Part shown: piece by piece, positions 56,483 through 64,000 of the stretch
How the letters are laid out: the number at the start of each line of letters is the position of its first letter
Numbering within the stretch: position 1 is the first letter of the stretch
Source of the DNA: an uncultured Pelagibacteraceae bacterium
GTDB lineage: Bacteria > Pseudomonadota > Alphaproteobacteria > Pelagibacterales > Pelagibacteraceae
Direction: 5' to 3'
DNA: 64,000 bases
Assembly (NCBI GenBank): GCA_902624885.1
Contig: CACNZU010000001.1
Span: forward strand, 1-64,000
Made by a program: the position numbers and the translations under genes
The notes under the pieces: generated by a model
What the model was told of the DNA's origin: nothing
What the model saw: only the letters and a program-made list of their open reading frames with translations
The model's database searches: none

Positions 56483-57646
56483 CTATTTAATTGCTTCTAC
56501 AATTTTTTCAGCAGCATCATTTAAATCTGATGCAGACAATATTTTTAATTTTGATTTCTCTAATATTTCTTTACCTTCTTTAAAATTTGTACCTGCAAGA
56601 CGAACTACTAGAGGAACAGACAAATTTACTTGTTTAGCTGCCTCTACTACTCCTTGAGCTAATACATCACATCTCATTATTCCTCCAAAAATGTTAATTA
56701 AAATTCCTTTAACATTTTTATCAGCTAAGATAAGTTTAAACGCGGCAGTTACCTTTTCTTTTGAGGCTCCGCCACCTACATCTAAAAAATTTGCTGGCTC
56801 TTGTCCATATAGTTTTATTATATCCATGGTTGCCATAGCTAATCCAGCACCGTTAACCATACATCCAATTGAACCGTTTAGCTTTATATAGGCAAGTTCA
56901 TATTTGCTTGCCTCTATTTCAGCTGGCTCTTCCTCGTTAAGATCTCTTAATTTTAGAATTTCTGGTCTCCTAAATATTGCATTATCATCAAAGTTCATTT
57001 TGGCATCCAAGCATACAATTTTATTATCCTTTGTGATAATTAATGGATTGATCTCTACAAGACTTGCATCTTTAGTGATTATTATTTTATATAAAGCCAA
57101 AATTAACTTGCTAGCAACTTGCTTTTGAACCTTACTAAAGTTAAAAATTGAAATTATCTTATCAATTTCACTTTCACTAGGGCCCTCATCTTTTAAATCA
57201 ATTTTGTTGGTAATAATTTTTTCTGGTGTTTCATTTGCAACTTTCTCTATATCCATCCCACCTTCTGTACTACTAATAAAGGCTATTTTCGAGGACTCTC
57301 TATCTACTAAACAAGACAAATAAAATTCTTTAGATATGTCTGAAGCTTCTTCGATATAAAGTCTTTTAACCTCTTTGCCATCTGGTCCTGTTTGATGAGT
57401 TCTGAGAATTTTGCCCATCATTTTTTTAGCTTCGGTTTCTAATTCGTTAAGATTTTTTATTAGTTTCACTCCACCAGCTTTACCTCTGCCACCAGCGTGT
57501 ATTTGTGCTTTTAAAACAAAATTTTTACTTTTAAGCCTTGTAATCTTTTCTCTTATTTCCTTAATTGAAAAAATAACTACTCCTTTGGATACTGGAGCTC
57601 CATATTCTTTCAAAATTTCTTTTGCTTGATGTTCGTGAATATTCAT
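56483..57646 (-). CDS. sucC: Succinyl-CoA synthetase beta subunit
   Basis: The 387-residue ATP-grasp beta subunit. [20 protein letters not shown] is the usual start, [20 protein letters not shown] near 45 is the nucleotide loop, and [17 protein letters not shown] and [15 protein letters not shown] are the CoA-side blocks. It opens the sucCDAB-lpd operon. A membrane protein gene ends five bases upstream, where mdh would often be expected. Confidence 0.98.
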   Translation of the reverse strand: MNIHEHQAKEILKEYGAPVSKGVVIFSIKEIREKITRLKSKNFVLKAQIHAGGRGKAGGVKLIKNLNELETEAKKMMGKILRTHQTGPDGKEVKRLYIEEASDISKEFYLSCLVDRESSKIAFISSTEGGMDIEKVANETPEKIITNKIDLKDEGPSESEIDKIISIFNFSKVQKQVASKLILALYKIIITKDASLVEINPLIITKDNKIVCLDAKMNFDDNAIFRRPEILKLRDLNEEEPAEIEASKYELAYIKLNGSIGCMVNGAGLAMATMDIIKLYGQEPANFLDVGGGASKEKVTAAFKLILADKNVKGILINIFGGIMRCDVLAQGVVEAAKQVNLSVPLVVRLAGTNFKEGKEILEKSKLKILSASDLNDAAEKIVEAIK

Positions 57647-57650
57647 ATAT

Positions 57651-59228
57651 TTATTTGTTGCAATTTACTATCTCATGAGCAGAAAATCTTTTTTCTACGA
57701 GCGTTGTACTTTTAAAACAAACTTCGGTAAAGTAATTTTTAATATTATTAAATAATATTTCATTTTCTTGCCCTAATAAATAAATAACTTCTATATTATT
57801 CGAAATTATGTTTTTATTTATTAAAGACTTATAAACATTAAAATACTTATGATTTTCTGTCGGGTGTGTATTGTTGTCCCAAAGGTACCATCTATTTAAA
57901 ATATTTAGGTTTTTGTTTAAAACTGTAGAGAAAAATTGGTAGTGAGTGATCAATGTAACTTCTCTTTTTTCATCCTTGATTTTATCTATTGCAATTTTTA
58001 AAATTTTAACTTCATTTCTAGGGTCGTCATTTTTTGTAAGCCATTTTAAATTCTTTAGGTTAGGGTGAATAACGCTGGCTTCTAATGCTAAGCTTTTATC
58101 GACATTTTCTATATCGTGAAACTTTCTATCTATGTTGTACCTAAAATGAAATTTTGTTGTTGCAAATAAAACAATAAATAAAACTAAAAATAAAATTTTT
58201 GGATTTAAATCTAATTCTTCAATATTAATTTGTATCACGGCAGCAATAATTGGAATAAGGCTAAAAATATAAATTTGGTTAGCAGTTATTAGTTGATTAA
58301 ATAGAAAAGCAACAACTGAAGCAATTATGGTAATGTTTGTTAAATTTATAATTTTTCTTTTCGATCTAAAAGATTTTAACGTCAAATAAACTAATGGTAA
58401 TAAAAAAATATGAATAAATTTAAAATCACCTAATAATCTTTTTAAATTAATTTGATCGACTAGGCTTACATATGCAGTTTCACTATTTGAGATTCTACCT
58501 TCACCAATTGTTAATGGAAACAAAATATATTGATAAAGAAAATTTGTAAAAGGTGTCTCTGTAAAAAGCAAAAATATTATAAACAATGATAATGAAACAA
58601 TACATCCAATTAAAAAAAACTTTAGATTTTTAAAGTCTTTACTTGTAAAAAAATAATAGGCAATAACGAAGAAAAGAATTAATAAAATATAAGTCGAAGG
58701 TGTTTGCATCGATAAAAAAGAAAAAATTGATACAAATGGAAGTATGAACCAGATTATCTGGCTTTTATTTTTAACAGCTAAAACCAAGAGCATTACTGAA
58801 ATTAAGGAAAAAATGTATGAATGAATGTAAGCAAAAGGAGTTCCTGAAACAGGATAACAAAGAGTTGCAAGTGCAATACAATAAAAAGTTATATATTTTT
58901 TCTGAATTTTGAAATCTTTTAAGAAAAAATAAAAAACTAACGCAATTAAAATATTCATGAAAGATGCGTGTATTAAATGGCTATTCCAATTGTTTCCAAA
59001 GATTAATAAAAAAAAAGCTTCCAGATAATCAACTAATAAACCTGTAAAAATCCAAAAATCCCTAATTGGTAATTTGCCATGTAAGATGCTATGACCTGAG
59101 TCTAAAAATCCAAATGAGTCTATAGGAATAATTCCAATATTCCCGCTTATCCAATTAACAAAAAAAGCGTAAATTGAGATCCCAAATATTATTAGAATTT
59201 CTTTTATGTTGTTTTTATTTAAAAACAT
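57651..59228 (-). CDS. Multi-pass membrane protein, glycosyltransferase-like
   Basis: A 525-residue integral membrane protein with about ten to twelve hydrophobic helices over residues 9-370 and a soluble C-terminal region of about 150. Early acidic residues in the first periplasmic loop (DSFGFLDSGHSILHGKLPIRDF) resemble the catalytic loop of GT39/GT-C glycosyltransferases, which use lipid-linked sugars in the periplasm. I do not place it in a named family. The four-base gap to sucC is tight, but the gene is unrelated to the TCA set. Confidence 0.55.
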   Translation of the reverse strand: MFLNKNNIKEILIIFGISIYAFFVNWISGNIGIIPIDSFGFLDSGHSILHGKLPIRDFWIFTGLLVDYLEAFFLLIFGNNWNSHLIHASFMNILIALVFYFFLKDFKIQKKYITFYCIALATLCYPVSGTPFAYIHSYIFSLISVMLLVLAVKNKSQIIWFILPFVSIFSFLSMQTPSTYILLILFFVIAYYFFTSKDFKNLKFFLIGCIVSLSLFIIFLLFTETPFTNFLYQYILFPLTIGEGRISNSETAYVSLVDQINLKRLLGDFKFIHIFLLPLVYLTLKSFRSKRKIINLTNITIIASVVAFLFNQLITANQIYIFSLIPIIAAVIQINIEELDLNPKILFLVLFIVLFATTKFHFRYNIDRKFHDIENVDKSLALEASVIHPNLKNLKWLTKNDDPRNEVKILKIAIDKIKDEKREVTLITHYQFFSTVLNKNLNILNRWYLWDNNTHPTENHKYFNVYKSLINKNIISNNIEVIYLLGQENEILFNNIKNYFTEVCFKSTTLVEKRFSAHEIVNCNK

Positions 59229-59293
59229 GTTTTGAAAAGATTAACTGTATTATAAACTTATATTCTATTTTTTAAATTTATATAATTATAAAG

Positions 59294-60100
59294 ATGATAA
59301 AAATTTTTAATAAGGTCCAATTTTCAAATAGTGAAAATCGAATGAAATCGATCGCCAACACCAAAATTGCCAGGGAACTGTATTTTTCCTCAAATTCTTC
59401 AAATGTTAAATTTCTTTTAGATAAGAGATTTTCTTGGATGAATAGTTTTATTCGAGATACAGATATTGGTATTGAAGTTGGATCTGGAGCTGGTTTTTCC
59501 AAAGAGTTTATCAAAAATAAAAACTTTAAATTAACTGATCTAGGAAATGATGATCATCTTGACTTTAAAAATATTGATGCACAAAACACAAAATTTGAAA
59601 ATGAAAGTTTCAACTTTGTGATTGCCTCTAACATGATACATCACATACCTTTTCCCATAAAATTCTTTAAGGAAATGAATCGTATTCTTAAAAAAAATGG
59701 AAAGCTTATTATATTTGAGTCTTATTGTTCTCTAATTTTCCAATTAGCTACAATTATTATGAAACATGAAGGTTTTGATTTTACTCTCAACGTGTGGGAT
59801 GAAAAGAAACCCAAAAGTGATGAGAACAATGCTTGGCATGGTAATATAGCAGTTCCGCATTTAATATTCGATAATAAGGAAAAATTTAATAATAATTTAG
59901 GGCATCTTTTTAAGATAGATTATGAAAAATTTACAGAATGTTTCGTTTTTTTAAATTCAGGGGGAGTGACTTCTAAAACAAAATGTATTCCTATGAACAA
60001 TTTTTTTCTTAACCTACTTCACTCACTTGATAAAGTTTTAGTTAAATTGTTTCCAAATATATTTTGTATGGGTAGAAGAATCGTGCTTACCAAAAACTAG
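59294..60100 (+). CDS. SAM-dependent methyltransferase, class I
   Basis: A 268-residue protein with a Methyltransf_11-type fold: motif I IGIEVGSGAGFSKEFI near 57-72, DLGNDDHLDFKNIDA near 81, NFVIASNMIHHIPF near 108-121 and EMNRILKKNGKLIIFE near 127. The C-terminal 120 residues hold two hydrophobic patches and a WHGNIAVPHLIF stretch. Relatives act on sugars or lipids in surface-glycan loci. It starts 65 bases from the divergent membrane protein gene; its stop (TAG) abuts the mdh stop exactly. Confidence 0.8.
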   Translation: MIKIFNKVQFSNSENRMKSIANTKIARELYFSSNSSNVKFLLDKRFSWMNSFIRDTDIGIEVGSGAGFSKEFIKNKNFKLTDLGNDDHLDFKNIDAQNTKFENESFNFVIASNMIHHIPFPIKFFKEMNRILKKNGKLIIFESYCSLIFQLATIIMKHEGFDFTLNVWDEKKPKSDENNAWHGNIAVPHLIFDNKEKFNNNLGHLFKIDYEKFTECFVFLNSGGVTSKTKCIPMNNFFLNLLHSLDKVLVKLFPNIFCMGRRIVLTKN

Positions 60101-61057
60101 CTATAATGATGGGTCAATTTTTTTTGCTGCATTAAATAATTCTTGAACAGAGTTTATTGATTTTTTAAAATTTTCTTTTTCCTCACTTGAAAGATCAAGT
60201 TCAACTATTTTTTCAACACCATTTGATCCAATAATTACTGGAACACCTGCATATAAATCTTTTGTATCATACTCTCCGTTTAAAAAAGCTGCACATGGAA
60301 GTTGTTTTTTTAAATCTTTTAAATAACTTTCAGCCATTTCCACCCCAGAGGCAGCAGGAGCGTAAAATGCGGATCCTTTTTCTAAGTGCTTCACAATTTC
60401 TGCTCCACCTTTTTTAGTTCTCTCTACAATCTCATTTAATCTTTCTTTTTTAATTTTTCCATCTTTAACAAGGTCAGTTATTTTTTTTCCATCAACTTTT
60501 GTAGATCCCAACATAGCAACCATTGAATCTCCATGACCTCCTAAAACAAACGAGTCAATTTTTTGGACTGGAACGTTTAGTTCTTGTGACAAAAAATATA
60601 TAAATCTTGAAGAATCCAGTATACCAGCCATACCAACAACTTTGTTTTTCGGAAAACCAGAGTATTTCTGTAAAGCCATTACAATTACATCTAATGGATT
60701 CGTTATACATATAACAAAAGCATTAGGAGAGGTGTTTTTAATTCCTTCTGCAACTTGTTTTATTATTTTTAGATTTATACCTAATAAATCATCTCTAGTC
60801 ATTCCTGGTTTTCTTGGAACACCTGCAGTAATTATAATGACATCTGAATTTTTTGTATCCTCATAATTATCAGTTCCTGATAAGTTTATATTAAATTTAT
60901 TTACTGGAGAAGATTGAGCTATGTCTAAAGCTTTTCCTTTGGCAATTCCAGAAGCAACATCAAACAAAACAACATCTGCTAGGTCCTTTAAAGCTATCAA
61001 ATGCGCTAATGTTCCTCCTATCTGTCCAGCTCCTATAAGAGTGATTTTTTTTCTCAT
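60101..61057 (-). CDS. mdh: Malate dehydrogenase
   Basis: Converts malate and NAD to oxaloacetate in the TCA cycle. The 318 residues are of the LDH-like type 3 group: [18 protein letters not shown] at 7-24, [19 protein letters not shown] near 78-96 with the Arg loop, and [13 protein letters not shown] near 171 with the catalytic His. It is seven bases downstream of mmsA, and the sdh-mmsA-mdh run reads together. In many relatives sucC comes directly next; here two other genes intervene. Confidence 0.96.
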   Translation of the reverse strand: MRKKITLIGAGQIGGTLAHLIALKDLADVVLFDVASGIAKGKALDIAQSSPVNKFNINLSGTDNYEDTKNSDVIIITAGVPRKPGMTRDDLLGINLKIIKQVAEGIKNTSPNAFVICITNPLDVIVMALQKYSGFPKNKVVGMAGILDSSRFIYFLSQELNVPVQKIDSFVLGGHGDSMVAMLGSTKVDGKKITDLVKDGKIKKERLNEIVERTKKGGAEIVKHLEKGSAFYAPAASGVEMAESYLKDLKKQLPCAAFLNGEYDTKDLYAGVPVIIGSNGVEKIVELDLSSEEKENFKKSINSVQELFNAAKKIDPSL

Positions 61058-61064
61058 TGCATGT

Positions 61065-62558
61065 TTATTTCATAGTAGGCATTACAAACTCTGGGTCGGA
61101 TCTCAGTCCTGATGGCCATCTAGATGTAATTGTTTTTAATTTTGTATAAAATCTTATCCCTTCAGGTCCATGCATATGTTGATCACCAAACAATGATCTT
61201 TTCCATCCACCAAAGCTATGAAATGCCATTGGGACTGGAATTGGAATATTTATACCAACCATACCAATCTGAGCTTTATTAGAAAACGTTCTTCCAGAGT
61301 CTCCATCTCTAGTAAATATGCTAACTCCATTTCCAAACTCATGATCGTTAACTAATTGTAAAGCTTCATCGAAATCTTTAGCCCTCACGACTGATAAAAC
61401 CGGTCCAAATATTTCTTCTTTATATATTCTCATATCTTTAGTCACTTTATCAAACAAACATCCTCCAATAAAAAAACCTTTCTCATATCCCTGAATTTTA
61501 AAATTCCTACCATCAACTACTAATTTAGCTCCTTCTTTCTCTCCTAGATCTACATACCCTTTAACTTTTTCTAAATGTTCCTTAGTCACAAGTGGTCCCA
61601 TTTCAGACATTTTATCCATACCTGGGCCAACTTTAAGTGTCTCAACTTTTTTCGTCAAAGATTTAACTAATTTATCTCCAATACCGCCTACAGCAACTGC
61701 AACTGATTGCGCCATACATCTTTCACCAGCGGAACCATAAGCAGCCCCCATTAAACCATTAACCGCTTGTTCTAAATCACAATCAGGCATTACCACACAA
61801 TGATTTTTTGCTCCTCCCAGCGCTTGAACTCTTTTTTCATTTTTAGCACAATTTTCGTAAATATATTTTGCTACTGGTGTTGAGCCAACAAAGCTCATCG
61901 CTACCACATCTTTATTATTTATCAATGCATCAACTGACTCTTTATCTCCATTCACAACATTAAAAACTCCGTCTGGTAATCCAGCTTCTTTTAATAACTC
62001 TGCTAATCTTATAGAGCACGAAGGATCTTTCTCTGATGGTTTTAACACAAAAGTATTTCCACATGCTATAGCCATTGGGAACATCCACATTGGAACCATT
62101 GCAGGGAAATTAAATGGTGTGATACCTGCACAAACTCCTAGTGGTTGTCTAACTGACCAGCTATCAACATTAGAACCAACGTTTTCAGTAAACTCACCTT
62201 TCAGCATTTGTGGTATTCCACATGCATACTCAACAACTTCCAATCCTCTAGTTAAAGATCCTTTGGCATCCTCAAAAACTTTTCCATGTTCTGAGACTAT
62301 GATTTTAGTGAGTTCCTCTGAATTTTTTTCGATTAGTTCTTTAAACTTAAACATTACTCTTGCTCTTTGAAGTGGTGGCTTATTAGACCAAGACTCAAAA
62401 GCTTTTTTGGCATTTGATATAGCTTCGTTCACATCTTTAGTAGTTGCTAATAATACTTGCGAACTTTGCTCACCTGTTGCAGGATTGAAAACTTTACCAA
62501 ATCTTTTTGACTCACCTGAGAAACTTTTTCCTCCTACGAAATGATGAATAGTTTTCAT
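61065..62558 (-). CDS. mmsA: Methylmalonate-semialdehyde dehydrogenase (acylating)
   Basis: A 497-residue CoA-acylating aldehyde dehydrogenase. It oxidises methylmalonate or malonate semialdehyde to propionyl-CoA or acetyl-CoA, in valine, inositol and beta-alanine breakdown. The [24 protein letters not shown] stretch near 145, [12 protein letters not shown] near 250 (in place of the usual Glu of other ALDHs) and [13 protein letters not shown] with the catalytic Cys near 283 identify it. It lies between sdhB and mdh, so its products feed directly into the TCA cycle. Confidence 0.93.
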   Translation of the reverse strand: MKTIHHFVGGKSFSGESKRFGKVFNPATGEQSSQVLLATTKDVNEAISNAKKAFESWSNKPPLQRARVMFKFKELIEKNSEELTKIIVSEHGKVFEDAKGSLTRGLEVVEYACGIPQMLKGEFTENVGSNVDSWSVRQPLGVCAGITPFNFPAMVPMWMFPMAIACGNTFVLKPSEKDPSCSIRLAELLKEAGLPDGVFNVVNGDKESVDALINNKDVVAMSFVGSTPVAKYIYENCAKNEKRVQALGGAKNHCVVMPDCDLEQAVNGLMGAAYGSAGERCMAQSVAVAVGGIGDKLVKSLTKKVETLKVGPGMDKMSEMGPLVTKEHLEKVKGYVDLGEKEGAKLVVDGRNFKIQGYEKGFFIGGCLFDKVTKDMRIYKEEIFGPVLSVVRAKDFDEALQLVNDHEFGNGVSIFTRDGDSGRTFSNKAQIGMVGINIPIPVPMAFHSFGGWKRSLFGDQHMHGPEGIRFYTKLKTITSRWPSGLRSDPEFVMPTMK

Positions 62559-62581
62559 GATGTAATTGAATAATTTAGGTT

Positions 62582-63358
62582 TTACCCTGTTGCAAGCATT
62601 TTTTTTATTGAGCCTATAGCTTTTGCTGGATTAAGACCTTTAGGACAAGAATTAGTACAATTCATGATAGTATGGCATCTATATAACTTTAGCTCATCAG
62701 CTACTTTTTTTAATCTTTCTTTCTTATCTCCATCTCTACTATCATTAATCCAACGATAGGCTTGCAATAAAACTGCCGGACCTAAATACTTATCACCATT
62801 CCACCAATAGCTAGGGCATGATGTAGAACAACAAGCGCATAAAATGCATTCATAATATCCATCAAGTTTTTCTCTCTCTTTTTGAGATTGTCTAAGCTCA
62901 GTTTGTTCTGTTCCAGTTTGATCTACTTTTAACCAAGGCTGAATTGACTCGTATTGTTTATATAAAGTAGTTAAGTCACCAATCAAATCTTTAACTACTT
63001 TAAGGTGTGGTAATGGATAAATGTTCAGATCTCCATTTATGTCAGAATGTGATTTAATACAAGCTAAACCATTTATTCCATCTATATTCATTGCACATGA
63101 ACCACAAACACCGTGAGCACAAGATCTTCTAAATGTAAGAGATGGATCTATATCATTTTTTATTTTAATTAAAATGTCTAGAACTTTAGGCCCACAGTTA
63201 TCCATATCTACTTCAAAGGTATCTACTCGTGGATTCTTACCAGTTGATGGGTCCCATCTATAAACATTTACTTTTTTTAAATTTCTAGATTTGGTTTTAT
63301 CTTTAAAGTACTGACCTACCTCAATTTTTGAATTTTGTGGTAGGCTAAATTGAGCCAT
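62582..63358 (-). CDS. sdhB: Succinate dehydrogenase iron-sulphur subunit
   Basis: A 258-residue subunit that passes electrons from the flavoprotein to quinone. The [2Fe-2S] ligands lie in [18 protein letters not shown] near 87-104 and the [4Fe-4S]/[3Fe-4S] ligands in [16 protein letters not shown] near 172 and [11 protein letters not shown] near 233. It follows sdhA in two bases. Confidence 0.97.
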   Translation of the reverse strand: MAQFSLPQNSKIEVGQYFKDKTKSRNLKKVNVYRWDPSTGKNPRVDTFEVDMDNCGPKVLDILIKIKNDIDPSLTFRRSCAHGVCGSCAMNIDGINGLACIKSHSDINGDLNIYPLPHLKVVKDLIGDLTTLYKQYESIQPWLKVDQTGTEQTELRQSQKEREKLDGYYECILCACCSTSCPSYWWNGDKYLGPAVLLQAYRWINDSRDGDKKERLKKVADELKLYRCHTIMNCTNSCPKGLNPAKAIGSIKKMLATG

Positions 63359-63360
63359 TT

Positions 63361-64000
63361 TTAATATACTCTCTCTTTCGGAGGAAAGTACTGAACATCA
63401 TTAGTTAAAGTTCTAGAGTGCACATCTCTATATTTAATTTCCACGTCTTTACCATTTTGCCAAGCCAATGTATGTTTCATGAAATTTTTATCATCTCTTT
63501 TTGTAAAATCTTCCCTGGCATGAGCACCTCTGCTCTCTTTTCTATTATAAGCAGAGTCCATAGTTGTTAAAGCTTGACTTATTAAATTATCAAATTCTAA
63601 AGTTTCAACTAAATCTGTATTAAACAATAAAGATTTATCTTTTACTGATAAATCATTCATCCCTTCGTAAGGCTCTCTAATTTCATTAACCCCTTCTTTT
63701 AAAGTTTTCTCTGTTCTAAAAACAGCACATTTTGATTGCATTGTTCTTTGCATTTTTAATCTCAATTCTGATGTTTTCGTTGAACCATTTGAATTTCTAA
63801 TTTTATCAAATCTATCTAAACATTTATCAGTTTCGGATTTGGAAACCTCTTCATGAGGACTTCCAGGTTTTACTAATTCTACTGCTCTTTTTGCAGCTGC
63901 TTTTCCAAAAACTACTAAGTCTATAAGAGAGTTTGACCCTAATCTGTTAGCACCATGCACAGAGACACACGCTGCCTCACCAATAGCCATTAATCCAGGG
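63361..64000 (-). CDS. sdhA: Succinate dehydrogenase flavoprotein subunit, N-terminal part missing
   Basis: The C-terminal 213 residues of the flavoprotein that oxidises succinate to fumarate. The frame runs off the window end. Visible are [36 protein letters not shown], the FAD and substrate region shared with fumarate reductase, then [11 protein letters not shown] with the active-site Arg/His stretch and a final PPKERVY. An internal Met near 63990 is not the start. It leads sdhB and mmsA on the minus strand. Confidence 0.96.
   Translation of the reverse strand, partial: PGLMAIGEAACVSVHGANRLGSNSLIDLVVFGKAAAKRAVELVKPGSPHEEVSKSETDKCLDRFDKIRNSNGSTKTSELRLKMQRTMQSKCAVFRTEKTLKEGVNEIREPYEGMNDLSVKDKSLLFNTDLVETLEFDNLISQALTTMDSAYNRKESRGAHAREDFTKRDDKNFMKHTLAWQNGKDVEIKYRDVHSRTLTNDVQYFPPKERVY

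Overview
The window comes from a very AT-rich, tightly packed alphaproteobacterial chromosome, most like the SAR11/Pelagibacterales type of streamlined marine bacterium. The evidence is low GC throughout, very short spacers, many overlapping genes, a CarD/FdxA/SUV3 cluster, the order argH-small lipoprotein-lysA, an atpHAGDC operon separate from the F0 genes, a SAM-II riboswitch ahead of metX, and a TCA cluster with sdhAB, mmsA, mdh and sucCDAB-lpd. The lineage is an inference; no rRNA is present to fix it. I see no phage, insertion sequence, CRISPR array or origin.

Layout. 1-11.5 kb: a truncated histone-deacetylase-family gene, a secreted polysaccharide-lyase-like protein, acetoacetyl-CoA synthetase, an aceE-aceF pyruvate dehydrogenase pair in which E1 carries its own lipoyl domain, a DMT transporter, a thioesterase, a secreted FG-GAP/ASPIC protein and an unrecognised Cys-rich secreted protein. 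11.5-16.6 kb: two tiny divergent genes, a fused TAXI-TRAP permease, its binding protein with a terminator between them, and an aminotransferase. 16.7-20.7 kb: SUV3-like helicase, TerB-like protein, 7Fe ferredoxin and CarD, then a tiny Lys/Arg-only gene with its own signals. 20.9-24.6 kb: long-chain acyl-CoA ligase directly behind tRNA-Leu(CAA), a bile-acid-type symporter and a two-HTH protein. 24.6-28.5 kb: small membrane protein, VTT protein, DsbB, COQ7, HNH protein, esterase, HIG1-like protein and a TlpA thioredoxin.

28.5-37.3 kb is mostly amino-acid biosynthesis: argH, an LptM-like lipoprotein, lysA, plsC, tyrA, hisC, then a SAM-II riboswitch with terminator ahead of metX-metW-gloB, then rplU-rpmA. 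37.3-43.1 kb is a growth and housekeeping run: obgE, proB, proA, nadD, rsfS, ctpA, rppH. 43.1-51.3 kb holds atpC-D-G-A-H, priA and lpd, all on the minus strand. 51.3-64 kb is the TCA core (sucB, sucA, sucD, sucC, mdh, mmsA, sdhB, sdhA) with a membrane protein and a methyltransferase lodged between sucC and mdh.

Functionally, AceEF feeds acetyl-CoA into a complete run of TCA steps from 2-oxoglutarate to oxaloacetate. The only E3 gene here (lpd) sits with the 2-oxoglutarate dehydrogenase genes and probably serves both complexes. MmsA and acetoacetyl-CoA synthetase add other acyl-CoA inputs, and the F1 ATPase genes lie alongside. Regulatory signals that can be read directly include the SAM-II/antiterminator switch, two good hairpin terminators and several sigma-70-like promoters.
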